Below, in pieces: positions 22,886 to 31,906 of a stretch of DNA of 64,000 nucleotides (within the stretch, counting starts at the first letter, position 1; each line of letters begins with the position of its first letter). The notes beneath the pieces were generated by a model that was not told where the DNA came from, searched no databases, and worked only from the letters and a program-made list of their open reading frames with translations. The stretch is from Brachybacterium fresconis. GTDB taxonomy: Bacteria > Actinomycetota > Actinomycetes > Actinomycetales > Dermabacteraceae. Made by a program: the position numbers and the translations under genes. Location: the NCBI RefSeq assembly GCF_017876515.1, contig NZ_JAGIOC010000001.1:372001-436000 (forward strand). Direction: 5' to 3'.

Positions 22886-24703
22886 CATCCAGCTCCCCCT
22901 GCGCGACAGCGCCAGCACGGCGGTCTCCTCCTCGCGCGCCGAGCGCACCACCAGCTGCAGCCTCGCGGAGCGGGCGCCGTGCGGCGTCCACCAGCGCTCG
23001 TCGATCACGGCGGGGGCGCCGTGGGCGAGCACCGGATGCGCGGACCCGGCCCGCAGCCCGAGGCGCTGCAGGACCGGGGCGCCGGGGGCGGTGACCAGCA
23101 GGCGAGCCGGTGAGGCGCTGAGCAGCCCGCGGGCGGTGACCACGACGGGGCGGCCGGCGGCATCCTCGAGCACCACCGGCGGCAGCTCGCGGAACACCGT
23201 GGCGGGCACGGGGCGCGGCAGGGAGCCCGGCCAGGGGCCGTCCCGTCGGGTGGGCTTCTCACCGCGCCAGGGCACGAGCTGCACCTCATCGGCCAGCAGA
23301 CGCCCGCCGACGAGGGCGGGGACCTGGACGGCGTCCTCCCCCGCCAGGCCCTGCGCTCGGGCGAAGGCGCGCGAGGCCCGCACGGCGGCCTCCCCGGCGC
23401 TGCCCCACAGGGCCGGGGCGCCCTCCCCCGCCGGGGCGAGCTGCAGCGGGTGCAGACCGATCCGGGTGATCGCGCCGGTCGCGGGGCCGGCGAGCCGCGA
23501 GCGGGTGATCCAGCCGTCGCACTGCCAGCGGATGCGGTCCACGACGTCGGCGACGCTCAGCGCCCCGTCGTGCCGCCAGGTGCGCTCCATCTCCTCGCCG
23601 CCCTCGGTGCGGGCCACGATCCGCAGCCGGGTGCACACCAGTCCGCGGTCGAGGAGCATCGCGTGCAGCTCCTCGGCCAGCGGGCGGGCGATGAAGGCCG
23701 CTTGGTCGGTGCGCACCAGCGGGGTCTCCAGCGTGGTCTCGGCGAGGATCGGCTGGGTGGGATGGTGCGTCGCGGGCGGGGCGGGCTCCTCGCCGCGGGC
23801 CAGCAGATGCAGGGTCGCGACGTCGGGGCCGAAGCGGTCGGCGACCGCGGCCGACGGCAGGGCCGCGAGCTCCCCCAGGGTGGTGATGCCGAGCCGCTGC
23901 AGCAGGTCGACCGTCTCGGTGAGGTCCAGCCGGCGCTCGGGACGGGTCGCCGAGGGCTGGCCGCGATGCCCCCAGCCGGGGCCGACGGGCGCGCTGCGCA
24001 GGGTGGCGATCGGGTGCGGGGCGAGATAGTCGGCGCTGCGGCCCTCGCGCACGATCCGCCCGGGCGGGGAGGCCAGCAGCGCCGCGAAGGGACCGTCGGC
24101 GATCCCCACGGCGCAGTCCCAGCCGGTGAGCTCGGCGACGGCATCGAGGACCCGCTCGGCCAGCACCTCCTCCCCGCCCTGGTGGCGAGCCGGTCCGCGG
24201 GCCGACATCAGCAGCACCCCGGGGCGCAGCACGTCCACCCCCGCCGCGATCGTGTCCACCGCGGCGGCGACCAGCTCGAACAGGGCCGACTCGTGCTCCC
24301 TGTCGGCCTCCAGCACCAGCGCCTCGGGGCAGGCGGCACGGGCGGCGCGGCGGGTCATGCCCGGCAGCGCCCCGGTCCCCTGGGCAGCGGCGCTCGCATG
24401 GGTGACGCGGTGCTGGTCGAGCAGGAGCACGGGGTCACGGGCCGGGTCGACGACCGGGTCGGCGGGCGGGTCAGCGGGTGGGTCGGCCGACGGGGCGCCG
24501 CCAGGGATCTCGCTGCGGGGGGTCGCGCTGTCGGGGGGCTCGTCGGCCGTGCGGCGCTGGTGGCGATCCAGCGCGGCCACCAGCGGCCAGTCCGGGACGG
24601 TGACGGCGACCGTGCGGGTGGCGGCGGGCGTGGTGGCGGTGCGGGCGTCGGTGGTGGTGCAGGCGTCGGTGGGGGGCTTCGTGCGGGAGGCGGTGTTCAT
24701 CAT
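22865..24703 (-). CDS. imuB: ImuB, catalytically inactive Y-family polymerase-like mutasome subunit
   Basis: A 612-residue DNA polymerase Y-family protein. The N-terminal strand reads VAVTVPDWPLVAAL and is followed by an Asp/Pro-rich insertion near 65-95. The palm motifs lack the paired acidic residues of active Y polymerases (LLLMSARGPAR in place of the second acidic motif), as in mycobacterial ImuB. The helix-hairpin-helix (LGITTLGELAALPSAAVADRFG) and little-finger regions are present, and APALWGSAG near 500 resembles the clamp-binding QLxLWG motif. ImuB bridges DnaE2 to the sliding clamp. It overlaps imuA' by 4 nt (ATG 24703, TGA 24702-24700). Its stop lies in a tandem duplication. Confidence 0.9.
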   Translation of the reverse strand: MMNTASRTKPPTDACTTTDARTATTPAATRTVAVTVPDWPLVAALDRHQRRTADEPPDSATPRSEIPGGAPSADPPADPPADPVVDPARDPVLLLDQHRVTHASAAAQGTGALPGMTRRAARAACPEALVLEADREHESALFELVAAAVDTIAAGVDVLRPGVLLMSARGPARHQGGEEVLAERVLDAVAELTGWDCAVGIADGPFAALLASPPGRIVREGRSADYLAPHPIATLRSAPVGPGWGHRGQPSATRPERRLDLTETVDLLQRLGITTLGELAALPSAAVADRFGPDVATLHLLARGEEPAPPATHHPTQPILAETTLETPLVRTDQAAFIARPLAEELHAMLLDRGLVCTRLRIVARTEGGEEMERTWRHDGALSVADVVDRIRWQCDGWITRSRLAGPATGAITRIGLHPLQLAPAGEGAPALWGSAGEAAVRASRAFARAQGLAGEDAVQVPALVGGRLLADEVQLVPWRGEKPTRRDGPWPGSLPRPVPATVFRELPPVVLEDAAGRPVVVTARGLLSASPARLLVTAPGAPVLQRLGLRAGSAHPVLAHGAPAVIDERWWTPHGARSARLQLVVRSAREEETAVLALSRRGSWMLEGLYD

Positions 24704-25599
24704 CCGGCCCTCGGCGCCGGATCCAGGAGGCGGATGCCGGTCGGGGCGGCGGTCTCTGCGGGATCCGAGCGTCCCTGCGGGGCCTGCGCGATCAGCCCGC
24801 TCGCCTGCGGCAGCAGCACCTCGACCTCCCGGTGCCCGGCGATCCCGCGACCGGTGGAGGTGACCGCGAGACGGCGCCGGCGCAGCCGCCCCGAGCCCGC
24901 GCCGAGCCCGGTCCAGGCGTGGGTGGTGGAGCGCAGGGCGATGTCGGCGCGCCCGGGTGGAGCGGCCGCGAGGACCAGGGTGTCGGCGGTGCGGGCCCGG
25001 CTCAGCAGACTGCGCCACAGCGCGGGGGTGAGGTCGAGATCAGGGCCGAGCACGAGCACCCCGACCCCGTCGGCCAGGGCGGAGAGCACCTGGGGGCGCT
25101 GCTCCCCGTGCGTCGGGGCGAGGGCGAGGCGGCAGGGGTCCAGTCCGGCGTCGAGGGCGGAGCGCAGACCGAGATCGGGCATGCCGGCGACGGCGCACCA
25201 GGAGTCCTCCCCCGCCGCGGCGACGGCGAGGGACAGCAGCACGGAGGTGCTCGCGGCACCCTCGATCGCGACGGAGCTGCCCGCGCGCAGGCTGCCGCGG
25301 GGGAACAGCCCCGACAGCGGTCCCGGCACCGGGAGTCGGGTGCCCAGGCCGTCCTCGAGCTCGGCGGTGGTCCCGGGGTCGGGATCGGAGATGCTCTCAG
25401 GGTCGGGACCGGACGCTCCCGGGTGCAGGGAGCGACCCCGCAGGGCGGTGCGGTCGATCCGTCCGCCCCAGCGGGCCGCGCTGCGTTCGGCCGCACCCAA
25501 GGCGGCGCGGGCCCGGGCCAGGCGGTCGCCGTGGTCGTGGTCGTGGTCGTGGTGGTCGTCGTCCGTTTCGGCGGCCGCCACCTGCAGAGGCATGCTCAT
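24700..25599 (-). CDS. imuA': ImuA'-like RecA-fold mutasome protein
   Basis: A 299-residue RecA/SulA-related protein in the ImuA' position. It has a RecA-like core (GPLSGLFPRGSLRAGSSVAIEGAASTSVLLSLA, about 92-125) in which the Walker A loop is degenerate, as in other ImuA' proteins. Then come WCAVAGMPDLGL, DGVGVLVLGPDLDLTPALWRSL and TLVLAAAPPGRADIALRS. Family members join ImuB and DnaE2 in the mutasome and are LexA-regulated. The N-terminus has an unusual His/Asp run (DDDHHDHDHDHGD, residues 13-25) encoded by a GTGGTC-type simple repeat. GGAGG precedes ATG 25599. It is first in the operon, 64 nt after the LexA box. Confidence 0.85.
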   Translation of the reverse strand: MSMPLQVAAAETDDDHHDHDHDHGDRLARARAALGAAERSAARWGGRIDRTALRGRSLHPGASGPDPESISDPDPGTTAELEDGLGTRLPVPGPLSGLFPRGSLRAGSSVAIEGAASTSVLLSLAVAAAGEDSWCAVAGMPDLGLRSALDAGLDPCRLALAPTHGEQRPQVLSALADGVGVLVLGPDLDLTPALWRSLLSRARTADTLVLAAAPPGRADIALRSTTHAWTGLGAGSGRLRRRRLAVTSTGRGIAGHREVEVLLPQASGLIAQAPQGRSDPAETAAPTGIRLLDPAPRAG

Positions 25600-26085
25600 G
25601 ATCCACCTCCGTCCCCGATCTGCGGGAGCAGCACGTTACGACTCGATGCCAGTCCGATGTGTTCGAACAACTGTTCGAACTCTACGCCTCGCAGATCGGG
25701 AGTCAAGCTGTGCAGGTCGCAGGTTCGAACGTACGTACGGAGTCTGTGGCAGGGGTGTGACAGGTGACGGAGTGATGGTTCAGGGGCGGATGCCGGGCGC
25801 CTCGGGCGCTGCAAGAGGTGGGGCGATCGGGCACTGGGGTCGAGGTCGGATCGCGGTGCATCGAGAGTGACGTTCGGAACGGTTTGTGGGCGCGAAGGTG
25901 TTTCGAACGTCGTTCTCGATGACGAATCTGGCGCCCTTGGTGGGGCATTCCGACCCGCCGACGCCGCAGGCCCACCGGTTGCCCCGCGCTCCTGAATCGA
26001 CCCACACCCCGGAACGGCCGGACTCCTGGCCCTGCACACCTGCGATGATGAGGTCTCGGACACATCGCCTCGGAAGGAATGACCC
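25600..26085. other. 486-bp intergenic control region between imuA' and the dehydrogenase gene
   Basis: Divergent genes flank it. It holds the perfect LexA box at 25663-25678 and two degenerate relatives, TCGAAC-GTAC-GTACGG (from about 25715) and TCGAAC with a weak partner half (from about 25902). No small ORF in it has a convincing start, ribosome-binding site or homology. By eye it has no extended hairpin. Confidence 0.5.
25663..25678. promoter_or_regulatory. LexA (SOS) box of the mutasome operon
   Basis: TCGAAC-AACT-GTTCGA matches the actinobacterial/Bacillus-type SOS consensus perfectly. It lies inside a longer GTTCGAAC-N4-GTTCGAAC, 64 nt upstream of imuA'. LexA should repress imuA'-imuB-dnaE2 until DNA damage. 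Confidence 0.9.
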
Positions 26086-27117
26086 ATGCGTGCACTGGTG
26101 CTGCAGGAGAAGAACCGGATGGCCATCGAGGAGGTCGAGCCCGTCGGCTCCCCCGGGCCCGGTCAGGTTCGCGTCGCCATGCACACCGTCGGGATCTGCG
26201 CCTCGGACGTGCATTACTGGACCGACGGGAAGATCGGTCCGTTCGTGGTCGAGGAGCCGATGGTGCTCGGGCACGAGGGCGCAGGAACGGTCGTCGAGGT
26301 CGGTGAGGGCGTCTCCGACCTCTCCCCCGGTGACCGCGTCGCCATGGAGCCGGGCGTCCCGGACCCCACCTCCCAGGCCGTGAAGGAAGGCAACTACAAC
26401 GTCGACCCCGGTGTCCGCTTCTGGGCCACCCCGCCCGTCGACGGCTGCCTGACCGACGAGGTCATCCACCCCGCCGCGTACACCTACAAGCTCCCCGACA
26501 GCCTCAGCTTCGCCGAAGGAGCGCTCATCGAGCCCTTCTCCGTGGGCATGTTCGCCGCCACCAAGGCCGGCATCTCCCCCGGTGACGTCGCCGCCGTCGT
26601 CGGCTCCGGAACTATCGGCATCATGACCGCCCTCGCGGCCCGAGCCGGAGGCGCCAGCACCGTCTACATCAGCGATGTGCTTCCGGAGAAGCTCGCCCTG
26701 CTCGACGGTCTCGAGGGCATCGTCCCGGTCGACGCCACGAAGGAGGACCTGGGTGAGCGCGTCCGCGCCGAGACCGGCGGCTGGGGTCCGCAGGTGGTCT
26801 TCGAGGCCACCGGTGCCGCCCCCGCGTACAAGAGCCTCTGGTCCCTGCCCGCCCCCGGAGGCCGGATCGTCCTGGTCGGCATGCCCGTGGATCCGGTGCC
26901 CTTCGACATCGCCACCGCGCAGAGCCGCGGCGTCTCCCTGGAGACGGTCTTCCGCTATGCGAACGTGTACCAGAAGGCCATCGACCTCGCCGCCACCGAC
27001 GCCATCGACCTCAGCCGGTTCGTCTCGGAGACCTTCACCTTCGACAACTCCGTGCAGGCCTTCGAGCGCTTCCTCGAGGGGCGGCCGACGGATGTGAAGC
27101 TGCAGATCACGCTCTGA
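26086..27117 (+). CDS. Zn-dependent polyol (sorbitol/xylitol-type) dehydrogenase
   Basis: A 343-residue medium-chain dehydrogenase/reductase with NAD(P) binding. The catalytic zinc site is intact: Cys38 in [11 protein letters not shown], His63-Glu64 in LGHEGAGTV, and a Glu in [12 protein letters not shown]. The Rossmann motif is [20 protein letters not shown]. The four-cysteine structural-zinc lobe is absent: [18 protein letters not shown] replaces the usual Cys-rich loop, as in a known group of xylitol/sorbitol dehydrogenases. It should oxidise a sugar alcohol to a ketose. GGAAGGA precedes the ATG. The methyltransferase gene lies 23 bp downstream. Confidence 0.85.
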   Translation: MRALVLQEKNRMAIEEVEPVGSPGPGQVRVAMHTVGICASDVHYWTDGKIGPFVVEEPMVLGHEGAGTVVEVGEGVSDLSPGDRVAMEPGVPDPTSQAVKEGNYNVDPGVRFWATPPVDGCLTDEVIHPAAYTYKLPDSLSFAEGALIEPFSVGMFAATKAGISPGDVAAVVGSGTIGIMTALAARAGGASTVYISDVLPEKLALLDGLEGIVPVDATKEDLGERVRAETGGWGPQVVFEATGAAPAYKSLWSLPAPGGRIVLVGMPVDPVPFDIATAQSRGVSLETVFRYANVYQKAIDLAATDAIDLSRFVSETFTFDNSVQAFERFLEGRPTDVKLQITL

Positions 27118-27140
27118 CCCGACCGTGTGGACCTCGCACG

Positions 27141-27887
27141 ATGAGCACCTACGACGAGACTCGACGCGCGTGGGACGAGGCGTCGTCCAAGCACGTGCGG
27201 GAGTACGCGGAGCACCTCGAGCAGGCCCGCATCGCGCGGCTGCTGCCGATCGAGGAGGAGCTCCTCGCGCCGCTGATCGAGGGCGCCCAGGTCCTGCACC
27301 CCCAGAGCGGGCACGGCCTGGACGACCATGCCCTGGTGCGGCTCGGCGCCCGCAGCGTGCTCGGCCTCGACTACAGCCCGACGGCGGTATCCGCCGCGCA
27401 GCGCCGCGCGGACGACCTCGATGCACCATGCCGATACCTGATCACGGAGCTGCCGGTGACCGGACTCGACGATGCCGTGGCCGACCTCGTCTACACGGGC
27501 AAGGGCGCGCTGAGCTGGATGGCGGACCTCGATGCCTGGGCACAGGAGATGCACCGGCTGCTGCGGTCCGGCGGACATCTGTTCGTCTACGAGGGGCATC
27601 CGCTGGTGCCGCTGTGGGCATGGGACGCTGACGAGGCGCGGGTTCGGCCGGATCGCAGCTACTTCGCCGACACCCATGTCAACGACACCTTCCCGGCCCG
27701 CGGAGCGACCGAGCATCAGCGCACCCTCGCCGAGATGGTGATGACGGTGGTGGGGGCCGGATTCGACCTGCTGCACCTGGCCGAGCACCCCGATCCGTTC
27801 TGGCGGCCCGACGACGCACCCCCGGCCGCGGCCTGGGACGGGCGACTCCCGAATGCGGTCAGTCTGCTGGCGCGTCGGACGCCGTGA
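27141..27887 (+). CDS. Class I SAM-dependent methyltransferase
   Basis: A 248-residue Rossmann-fold methyltransferase. Motif I is degenerate (VLHPQSGHGLDDHALVRLGA, where VLDLGCGxG is usual), followed by VLGLDYSPTAVSAAQRRA (the acidic end of strand 2), DLVYTGKGALSWM (motif II) and LLRSGGHLFVYEGHP (motif III). The C-terminal part has the helical pattern of small-molecule methyltransferases. Substrate unknown. It lies 23 bp after the polyol dehydrogenase and may be cotranscribed. Its last 29 bp overlap the convergent trmH-type gene. Confidence 0.75.
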   Translation: MSTYDETRRAWDEASSKHVREYAEHLEQARIARLLPIEEELLAPLIEGAQVLHPQSGHGLDDHALVRLGARSVLGLDYSPTAVSAAQRRADDLDAPCRYLITELPVTGLDDAVADLVYTGKGALSWMADLDAWAQEMHRLLRSGGHLFVYEGHPLVPLWAWDADEARVRPDRSYFADTHVNDTFPARGATEHQRTLAEMVMTVVGAGFDLLHLAEHPDPFWRPDDAPPAAAWDGRLPNAVSLLARRTP

Positions 27888-28725
27888 GTGCCGCCCGGCG
27901 CTGCCAGAACACGACGGCGCTGGCCGCGGCCACGTTCAAGGAGTCCACGCCCCCGGCCATGGGGATCACGACGTGCTCATCGACCGCCCGCAACGTGGCC
28001 GGCTTCAGGCCGTGGCCCTCTGCGCCGAGGACGACGGCGACCTTGCGGTCCGGCCCCAGGTCGATCCGGTCCAACGGGACGGCGCCGTCGGTGAGGGCGA
28101 GGGCGAGCACGTCGAAACCCGCCTCGTGCAGCAGGTCCACGCCGCCGGACGGCCAGGCCTCCAGGCGCGTCCAGGGCACCTGGAACACCGTGCCCATCGA
28201 GACCCGGATCGAGCGGCGGTAGAGCGGGTCCGCGCACTGCGGGGTCACCAGCACGGCGTCGACGCCGAGCGCCGCCGCGGAGCGGAACATGGCGCCCACG
28301 TTCGTGTGGTCGACGATGTCCTCGATCACCGCCACGGTGCGGGCGGTGCGCAGCACCTCCGCCACCTCGGGAAGCACCGGTCGCTGCATCGCCGCGAGCG
28401 CCCCGCGGTGCAGGCGGAAGCCCGTCAGCTGCTCGATGAGCGGCTCCTCCCCCACGTACACCGGCACGTCGGGGAAGCGCGAGTACAGCGGCGCGAACTT
28501 CTCCAGCCACTTCTCGCTCATGAGGAAGGAGCGCGGGGCCATCCCGGCCTCGATCGCCCGGGAGATCACCTCGTAGCTCTCGGCCATGAACAGGCCTCGC
28601 TCGACCTCGACGCGCGAGCGCAGCCGCACATCGGTCATGCGCAGGTAGTCGTCGAGGGCGGGATCCGCGAGGTCGGTGATCTCGATGATCCGGTGCGGCC
28701 GTCCCGATGCGGGGTCGTGCTCCAC
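27859..28725 (-). CDS. TrmH/SpoU family RNA 2'-O-methyltransferase
   Basis: A 288-residue SPOUT methyltransferase. An N-terminal substrate-binding domain (about 1-110) precedes the knotted SAM domain with motif 1 (IVDHTNVGAMFRSAAALG), motif 2 (KVAVVLGAEGHGL) and motif 3 (VVIPMAGGVDSLNVAAASAV). It should 2'-O-methylate a ribose in tRNA or rRNA; the exact nucleotide is not predictable. The gene follows the ABC ATPase gene by 7 bp on the same strand and overlaps the convergent methyltransferase by 29 bp. Confidence 0.9.
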   Translation of the reverse strand: MEHDPASGRPHRIIEITDLADPALDDYLRMTDVRLRSRVEVERGLFMAESYEVISRAIEAGMAPRSFLMSEKWLEKFAPLYSRFPDVPVYVGEEPLIEQLTGFRLHRGALAAMQRPVLPEVAEVLRTARTVAVIEDIVDHTNVGAMFRSAAALGVDAVLVTPQCADPLYRRSIRVSMGTVFQVPWTRLEAWPSGGVDLLHEAGFDVLALALTDGAVPLDRIDLGPDRKVAVVLGAEGHGLKPATLRAVDEHVVIPMAGGVDSLNVAAASAVVFWQRRAALTASDAPAD

Positions 28726-28732
28726 CGGCGGG

Positions 28733-29527
28733 TCAGCTCAGCGACAGCGAGCGGGCGGTGTAGCGGTCGCCGCGCTGCTCGACCACGAGCGGCAGCCCGA
28801 AGGTGGTGGTGAGGTTCTGGGAGGTGAGGGTCTCCTCGATCGGGCCGGCGGCGACGACCCCGCCCTCGCGCAGCAGGGCCACGTGGGTGTAGCCCGGCGG
28901 GATCTCCTCGACGTGGTGGGTGACCAGCACGGTCACGGGCGTCGCGGGGTCCTTCGCCAGACGGCCCAGGGTCCGCACCAGCGACTCGCGCCCGCCGAGG
29001 TCGAGCCCGGCGGCCGGCTCGTCCAGCAGCAGCAGCTCGGGGTCGGTCATCAGCGCGCGGGCGGCGAGCACGCGCTTGCGCTCCCCGGTGGACAGGGTGG
29101 CGAACATGCGGGTGGCGAGGTCGCCGACGCCGAAGGCTGCCAGCAGGGTCCGCGCGCGGTCGAGGTCGAGCTCGTCGTACTCCTCGCGCCAGCGGCCGAC
29201 GACGCCGTACCCGGCGGTGACCACGACGTTCTCGGCGGTCTCCTCGGCCGGGATGGTCTCGGCGAGCTCCTGGCTGGCCAGGCCGATCATCGGGCGCAGC
29301 TCGAAGATGTCGACCCTGCCGAGCCGTTCGCCGATGATGTCGACGGTGCCGGAGGTGGGATGCATCCGAGCGGCCAGCAGCCGCACCAGCGTCGACTTCC
29401 CGGCTCCGTTCGGGCCGAGCACCGCCCAGCGCTCGCCCTCGGAGATCTCCAGGGAGACGGCATCGAGAATGCTCTGCCCGCTGCGGCGGACGACGACATC
29501 GGTCAGGGTGGCTGCTGCGACGGACAT
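28733..29527 (-). CDS. ABC transporter-type ATP-binding protein
   Basis: A 264-residue stand-alone ABC ATPase. Walker A is GPNGAGKST (residues about 38-46), the Q-loop is in GLASQELAE, the signature is LSTGERKRVLAARAL (LSTGE where LSGGQ is usual), Walker B is LLLLDEPAAGLD, and the H-loop is VTHHVEEIP. The LSTGE signature and LGRVDIFELRPMIG resemble ModF/YlmA-type proteins that lack a dedicated permease. No permease gene is adjacent. It starts at ATG 29527, six bases after TAGGCT, and is probably cotranscribed with the downstream TrmH-type gene. Confidence 0.85.
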   Translation of the reverse strand: MSVAAATLTDVVVRRSGQSILDAVSLEISEGERWAVLGPNGAGKSTLVRLLAARMHPTSGTVDIIGERLGRVDIFELRPMIGLASQELAETIPAEETAENVVVTAGYGVVGRWREEYDELDLDRARTLLAAFGVGDLATRMFATLSTGERKRVLAARALMTDPELLLLDEPAAGLDLGGRESLVRTLGRLAKDPATPVTVLVTHHVEEIPPGYTHVALLREGGVVAAGPIEETLTSQNLTTTFGLPLVVEQRGDRYTARSLSLS

Positions 29528-29533
29528 GGGTCG

Positions 29534-29539
29534 AGCCTA
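29534..29539 (-). promoter_or_regulatory. -10 TAGGCT, leaderless start of the ABC ATPase gene
   Basis: On the minus strand TAGGCT, then CGACCC, then ATG at 29527; no ribosome-binding site. The divergent TAGACT at 29577-29582 probably serves the RNB gene, with a leader of about 30 nt and an AGGAGG. Confidence 0.55.
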
Positions 29540-29616
29540 TCGTTCCCGGGCGCTCACCCGGGACCGCGGCCCGCCCTAGACTGGACGGGCTCGAAGCCGC
29601 TGCCGAGGAGGTCGCC

Positions 29617-31113
29617 GTGCCCCGCCGTCCTGTCTCCCTGCATGCTCCGCGCGGGTCCGTCGCGGCCGACGTGATCCGGGAAGGCATCGACGCCCTGCTG
29701 GCCGAGGAGGCGCAGGACGTGCCTCTCGAGTTCCCCGCCGAGGCGCTGATGGAGGCCGAGCTCGCCGCCGCCCGCGAGTTCGCCACCGCCGATCGCACGG
29801 ACCGCACCGAGGTCCCCTTCGTGACCCTGGATCCGGCGACCTCCACCGATCTCGACCAGGCAATGCACCTCGAGCGCATGGAGGACGGGTATCGCGTCCA
29901 GTACGCGATCGCCGACGTCCCCTGGTTCGTGGGGCTGGACAGCGCGCTGGATCGGGAGGCACGCAGACGCGGGGAGACCCTCTACCTGCCCGACCGGCGG
30001 ATCCCGCTGCATCCGGCCTCCCTCTCCGAGGGCGTCGCCTCCCTGCTGCCCGAGCAGACCACCCCCGCTTTCGTCTGGACCCTCGAGCTGGATGCCACCG
30101 GCGCGGTCCGCACGATCGACCTCGAGCGCTCCCGCGTCCGCTCGGTGGAGAAGCTCGCCTACGACCAGGTCCAGGCCGACCTCGACCACGGCGAGGGGCA
30201 TCCGATGATGGTGCTGCTGCAGGAGATCGGCTCTCTGCGCGCGGAGCACGAGATCGCCCGGGGCGGGGCGAGCCTGAACGTGCCCGAGCAGGAGGTGGTG
30301 GCCGACGGGGGCCTGGTGCGGCTGAGCTGGCGCCGACCCATGCCGATCGAGGACGCCAACGCGCAGATCTCCCTGATGACGGGAATGGCCGCCGCCGACC
30401 TCATGCTGGCATCCGGCGCCGGGATCCTGCGCACGCTGCCCCCGGCCGATCAGCAGGTGATCGACCGGTTCCGTCGGCAGGCCGAGGTGCTCGGCATCCC
30501 GTGGCCGGCCGGCCGGGCCTACGGCGCGTTCCTGCGCGAGCTGGACTGGCACGAACCCGCCCATCTCGCCCTGCTCAACCACGCCACCTCTCTGTTCCGC
30601 GGTGCCTCCTATGCGGCCTTCACGAGCCCGCAGGAGGTGCCGGAGGATCCGGCCCAGGCCGCGATCGCCGCCCCCTATGCCCACACCACGGCACCGCTGC
30701 GCCGGCTCGTGGACCGCTTCGTGCTGCTGGTGTGCCATGCCCACGCCCAGGGGCAGCGCCCCGCACCTCAGCTGCTGGCCGCCCTCGGCGAGATCCCCGA
30801 GGCGATGCGGGCCACCGGCGCCCGGGCGGGGGCCCTCGAACGTCTTGCGCTCGACCTGGTGGAGACTGCGGCCCTGGCGACCTGGGAGGGCGAGACCTTC
30901 ACGGCGACGGTGATCGAGCGCCGTGAGGCCACCGGGCCCGACGACGGCGACGGGGCCCCGACGCGGGTCGAGGTCCAGCTGACCGATCCGCCCGTGACGG
31001 CATGGGTCCCGATGGACGCCTGGCCGGGGGACGTGGTCCGGGTGAGGCTCGAATCCGTCGACCCCGCACACCGCCGGGCCGTGTTCGTCGCCGCTCGCGA
31101 GGAGGCCGCATGA
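29617..31113 (+). CDS. RNB domain-containing ribonuclease (RNase II/R-like)
   Basis: A 498-residue exoribonuclease of the RNB family, cytoplasmic, predicted to degrade RNA 3' to 5'. The catalytic Asp cluster is in TLDPATSTDLDQAMHLER (about 71-88). VQYAIADVPWFV and GETLYLPDRRIPLHPASLSEGVASLLP are family hallmarks, and YAHTTAPLRRLVDRFVLLVC lies in the RNA-channel part. It lacks the N-terminal cold-shock domains and clear S1 domain of classical RNase R; the last 80 residues may be an S1-like barrel. GTG 29617 has GAGGAGG upstream. It overlaps the next gene by 4 nt. Confidence 0.9.
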   Translation: MPRRPVSLHAPRGSVAADVIREGIDALLAEEAQDVPLEFPAEALMEAELAAAREFATADRTDRTEVPFVTLDPATSTDLDQAMHLERMEDGYRVQYAIADVPWFVGLDSALDREARRRGETLYLPDRRIPLHPASLSEGVASLLPEQTTPAFVWTLELDATGAVRTIDLERSRVRSVEKLAYDQVQADLDHGEGHPMMVLLQEIGSLRAEHEIARGGASLNVPEQEVVADGGLVRLSWRRPMPIEDANAQISLMTGMAAADLMLASGAGILRTLPPADQQVIDRFRRQAEVLGIPWPAGRAYGAFLRELDWHEPAHLALLNHATSLFRGASYAAFTSPQEVPEDPAQAAIAAPYAHTTAPLRRLVDRFVLLVCHAHAQGQRPAPQLLAALGEIPEAMRATGARAGALERLALDLVETAALATWEGETFTATVIERREATGPDDGDGAPTRVEVQLTDPPVTAWVPMDAWPGDVVRVRLESVDPAHRRAVFVAAREEAA

Positions 31114-31892
31114 GCGAGGCCGCCGCCGGACGCGACCTGGTCGCCCTCCCCCGGGCCGCGGTGCTGATGCTGTGGACCGCCGCCTACTTCCGCGGCGACC
31201 TCGGGCCCGACGACGCCGCGGAGATGAGCCACGGCGTCGGCCGCAGCGGACCCAGCGGCGAGGGCGAGGACCTGTTCGCGTGGATGACCGCGCTGCGTCG
31301 TCTGCCGCTGGCGCAGCTGCGCCTGGTGCTGCCGGTGCCGGGACGGATCGCCGGCCTGGTCGGCCCGCCGGCGGCGCTGCCGGCGGCTCTGGAGGCGGAG
31401 CAGGCGATCGTGGTGACCGCCGCCGGGATCGCCGACCACACCCTGGTTCCCGTCCTGTCCCGGATCGATCACCCCAGCGGCGGGATGACCGCCGTCGGCT
31501 GGGAGCGTTTCGACGCCCCGCTGGGCACCCACGTGCCGCCGGCGGCGACCTCCGGCAGCGCCCGCGAGGAGCTGCTGCGCGTCCTGCGCCGGGTCGCCGA
31601 CGGCAGCATCGACCTGGACCTGGTGCCCGACGAGCCGGTCGAATCGGCCCGGATCCCGCCCACCTGGATCTCCACGGCGCTTCCTCGCCACGTCGACGCC
31701 GGCGCCGCCCACCTGCTGGTGCTCGCCGCCCGCACCCTGCTGCTGACCCGCTCCGAGATCGACGAGGGGCATGCGCAGACGATCCATCTCGCGGAGGCCC
31801 TGGCCCGACGAGGCCTGCTGGACGAGCTCCACGACGCCGCCCGCGCCGCCCTGGTCGAGGCGGTCGAGCGGATCGCCGGCGAGTCGGACTGA
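31110..31892 (+). CDS. Conserved hypothetical protein coupled to the RNB gene
   Basis: A 260-residue soluble protein that I do not recognise. It is Ala/Leu/Arg-rich with no signal peptide or membrane segment. A conserved-looking N-terminal block (RAAVLMLWTAAYFRGDLGPDDA) and a helical C-terminal third (HLLVLAARTLLLTRSEIDEGHAQTIH) frame a strand-rich middle. ATG 31110 overlaps the RNB stop (ATGA), so the two are translationally coupled and may act together in RNA decay; that is inference from position only. It converges on glgA with 14 bp between stops. Confidence 0.7.
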   Translation: MSEAAAGRDLVALPRAAVLMLWTAAYFRGDLGPDDAAEMSHGVGRSGPSGEGEDLFAWMTALRRLPLAQLRLVLPVPGRIAGLVGPPAALPAALEAEQAIVVTAAGIADHTLVPVLSRIDHPSGGMTAVGWERFDAPLGTHVPPAATSGSAREELLRVLRRVADGSIDLDLVPDEPVESARIPPTWISTALPRHVDAGAAHLLVLAARTLLLTRSEIDEGHAQTIHLAEALARRGLLDELHDAARAALVEAVERIAGESD

Positions 31893-31906
31893 TCAGGCTG
31901 GGTCGG

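Noticed and set aside
19541-23113. Plus-strand ORF of 1190 codons opposite dnaE2
   Set aside because: Antisense shadow of a gene with full polymerase motifs.
25750-25870. Short ORFs between imuA' and the polyol dehydrogenase gene
   Set aside because: Frames on both strands lack ribosome-binding sites, homology and typical codon-position bias as judged by eye; the region is better read as a control region.
29554-31071. Minus-strand ORF of 505 codons opposite the RNB gene
   Set aside because: No start signal or domain; the RNB frame has the catalytic motifs.
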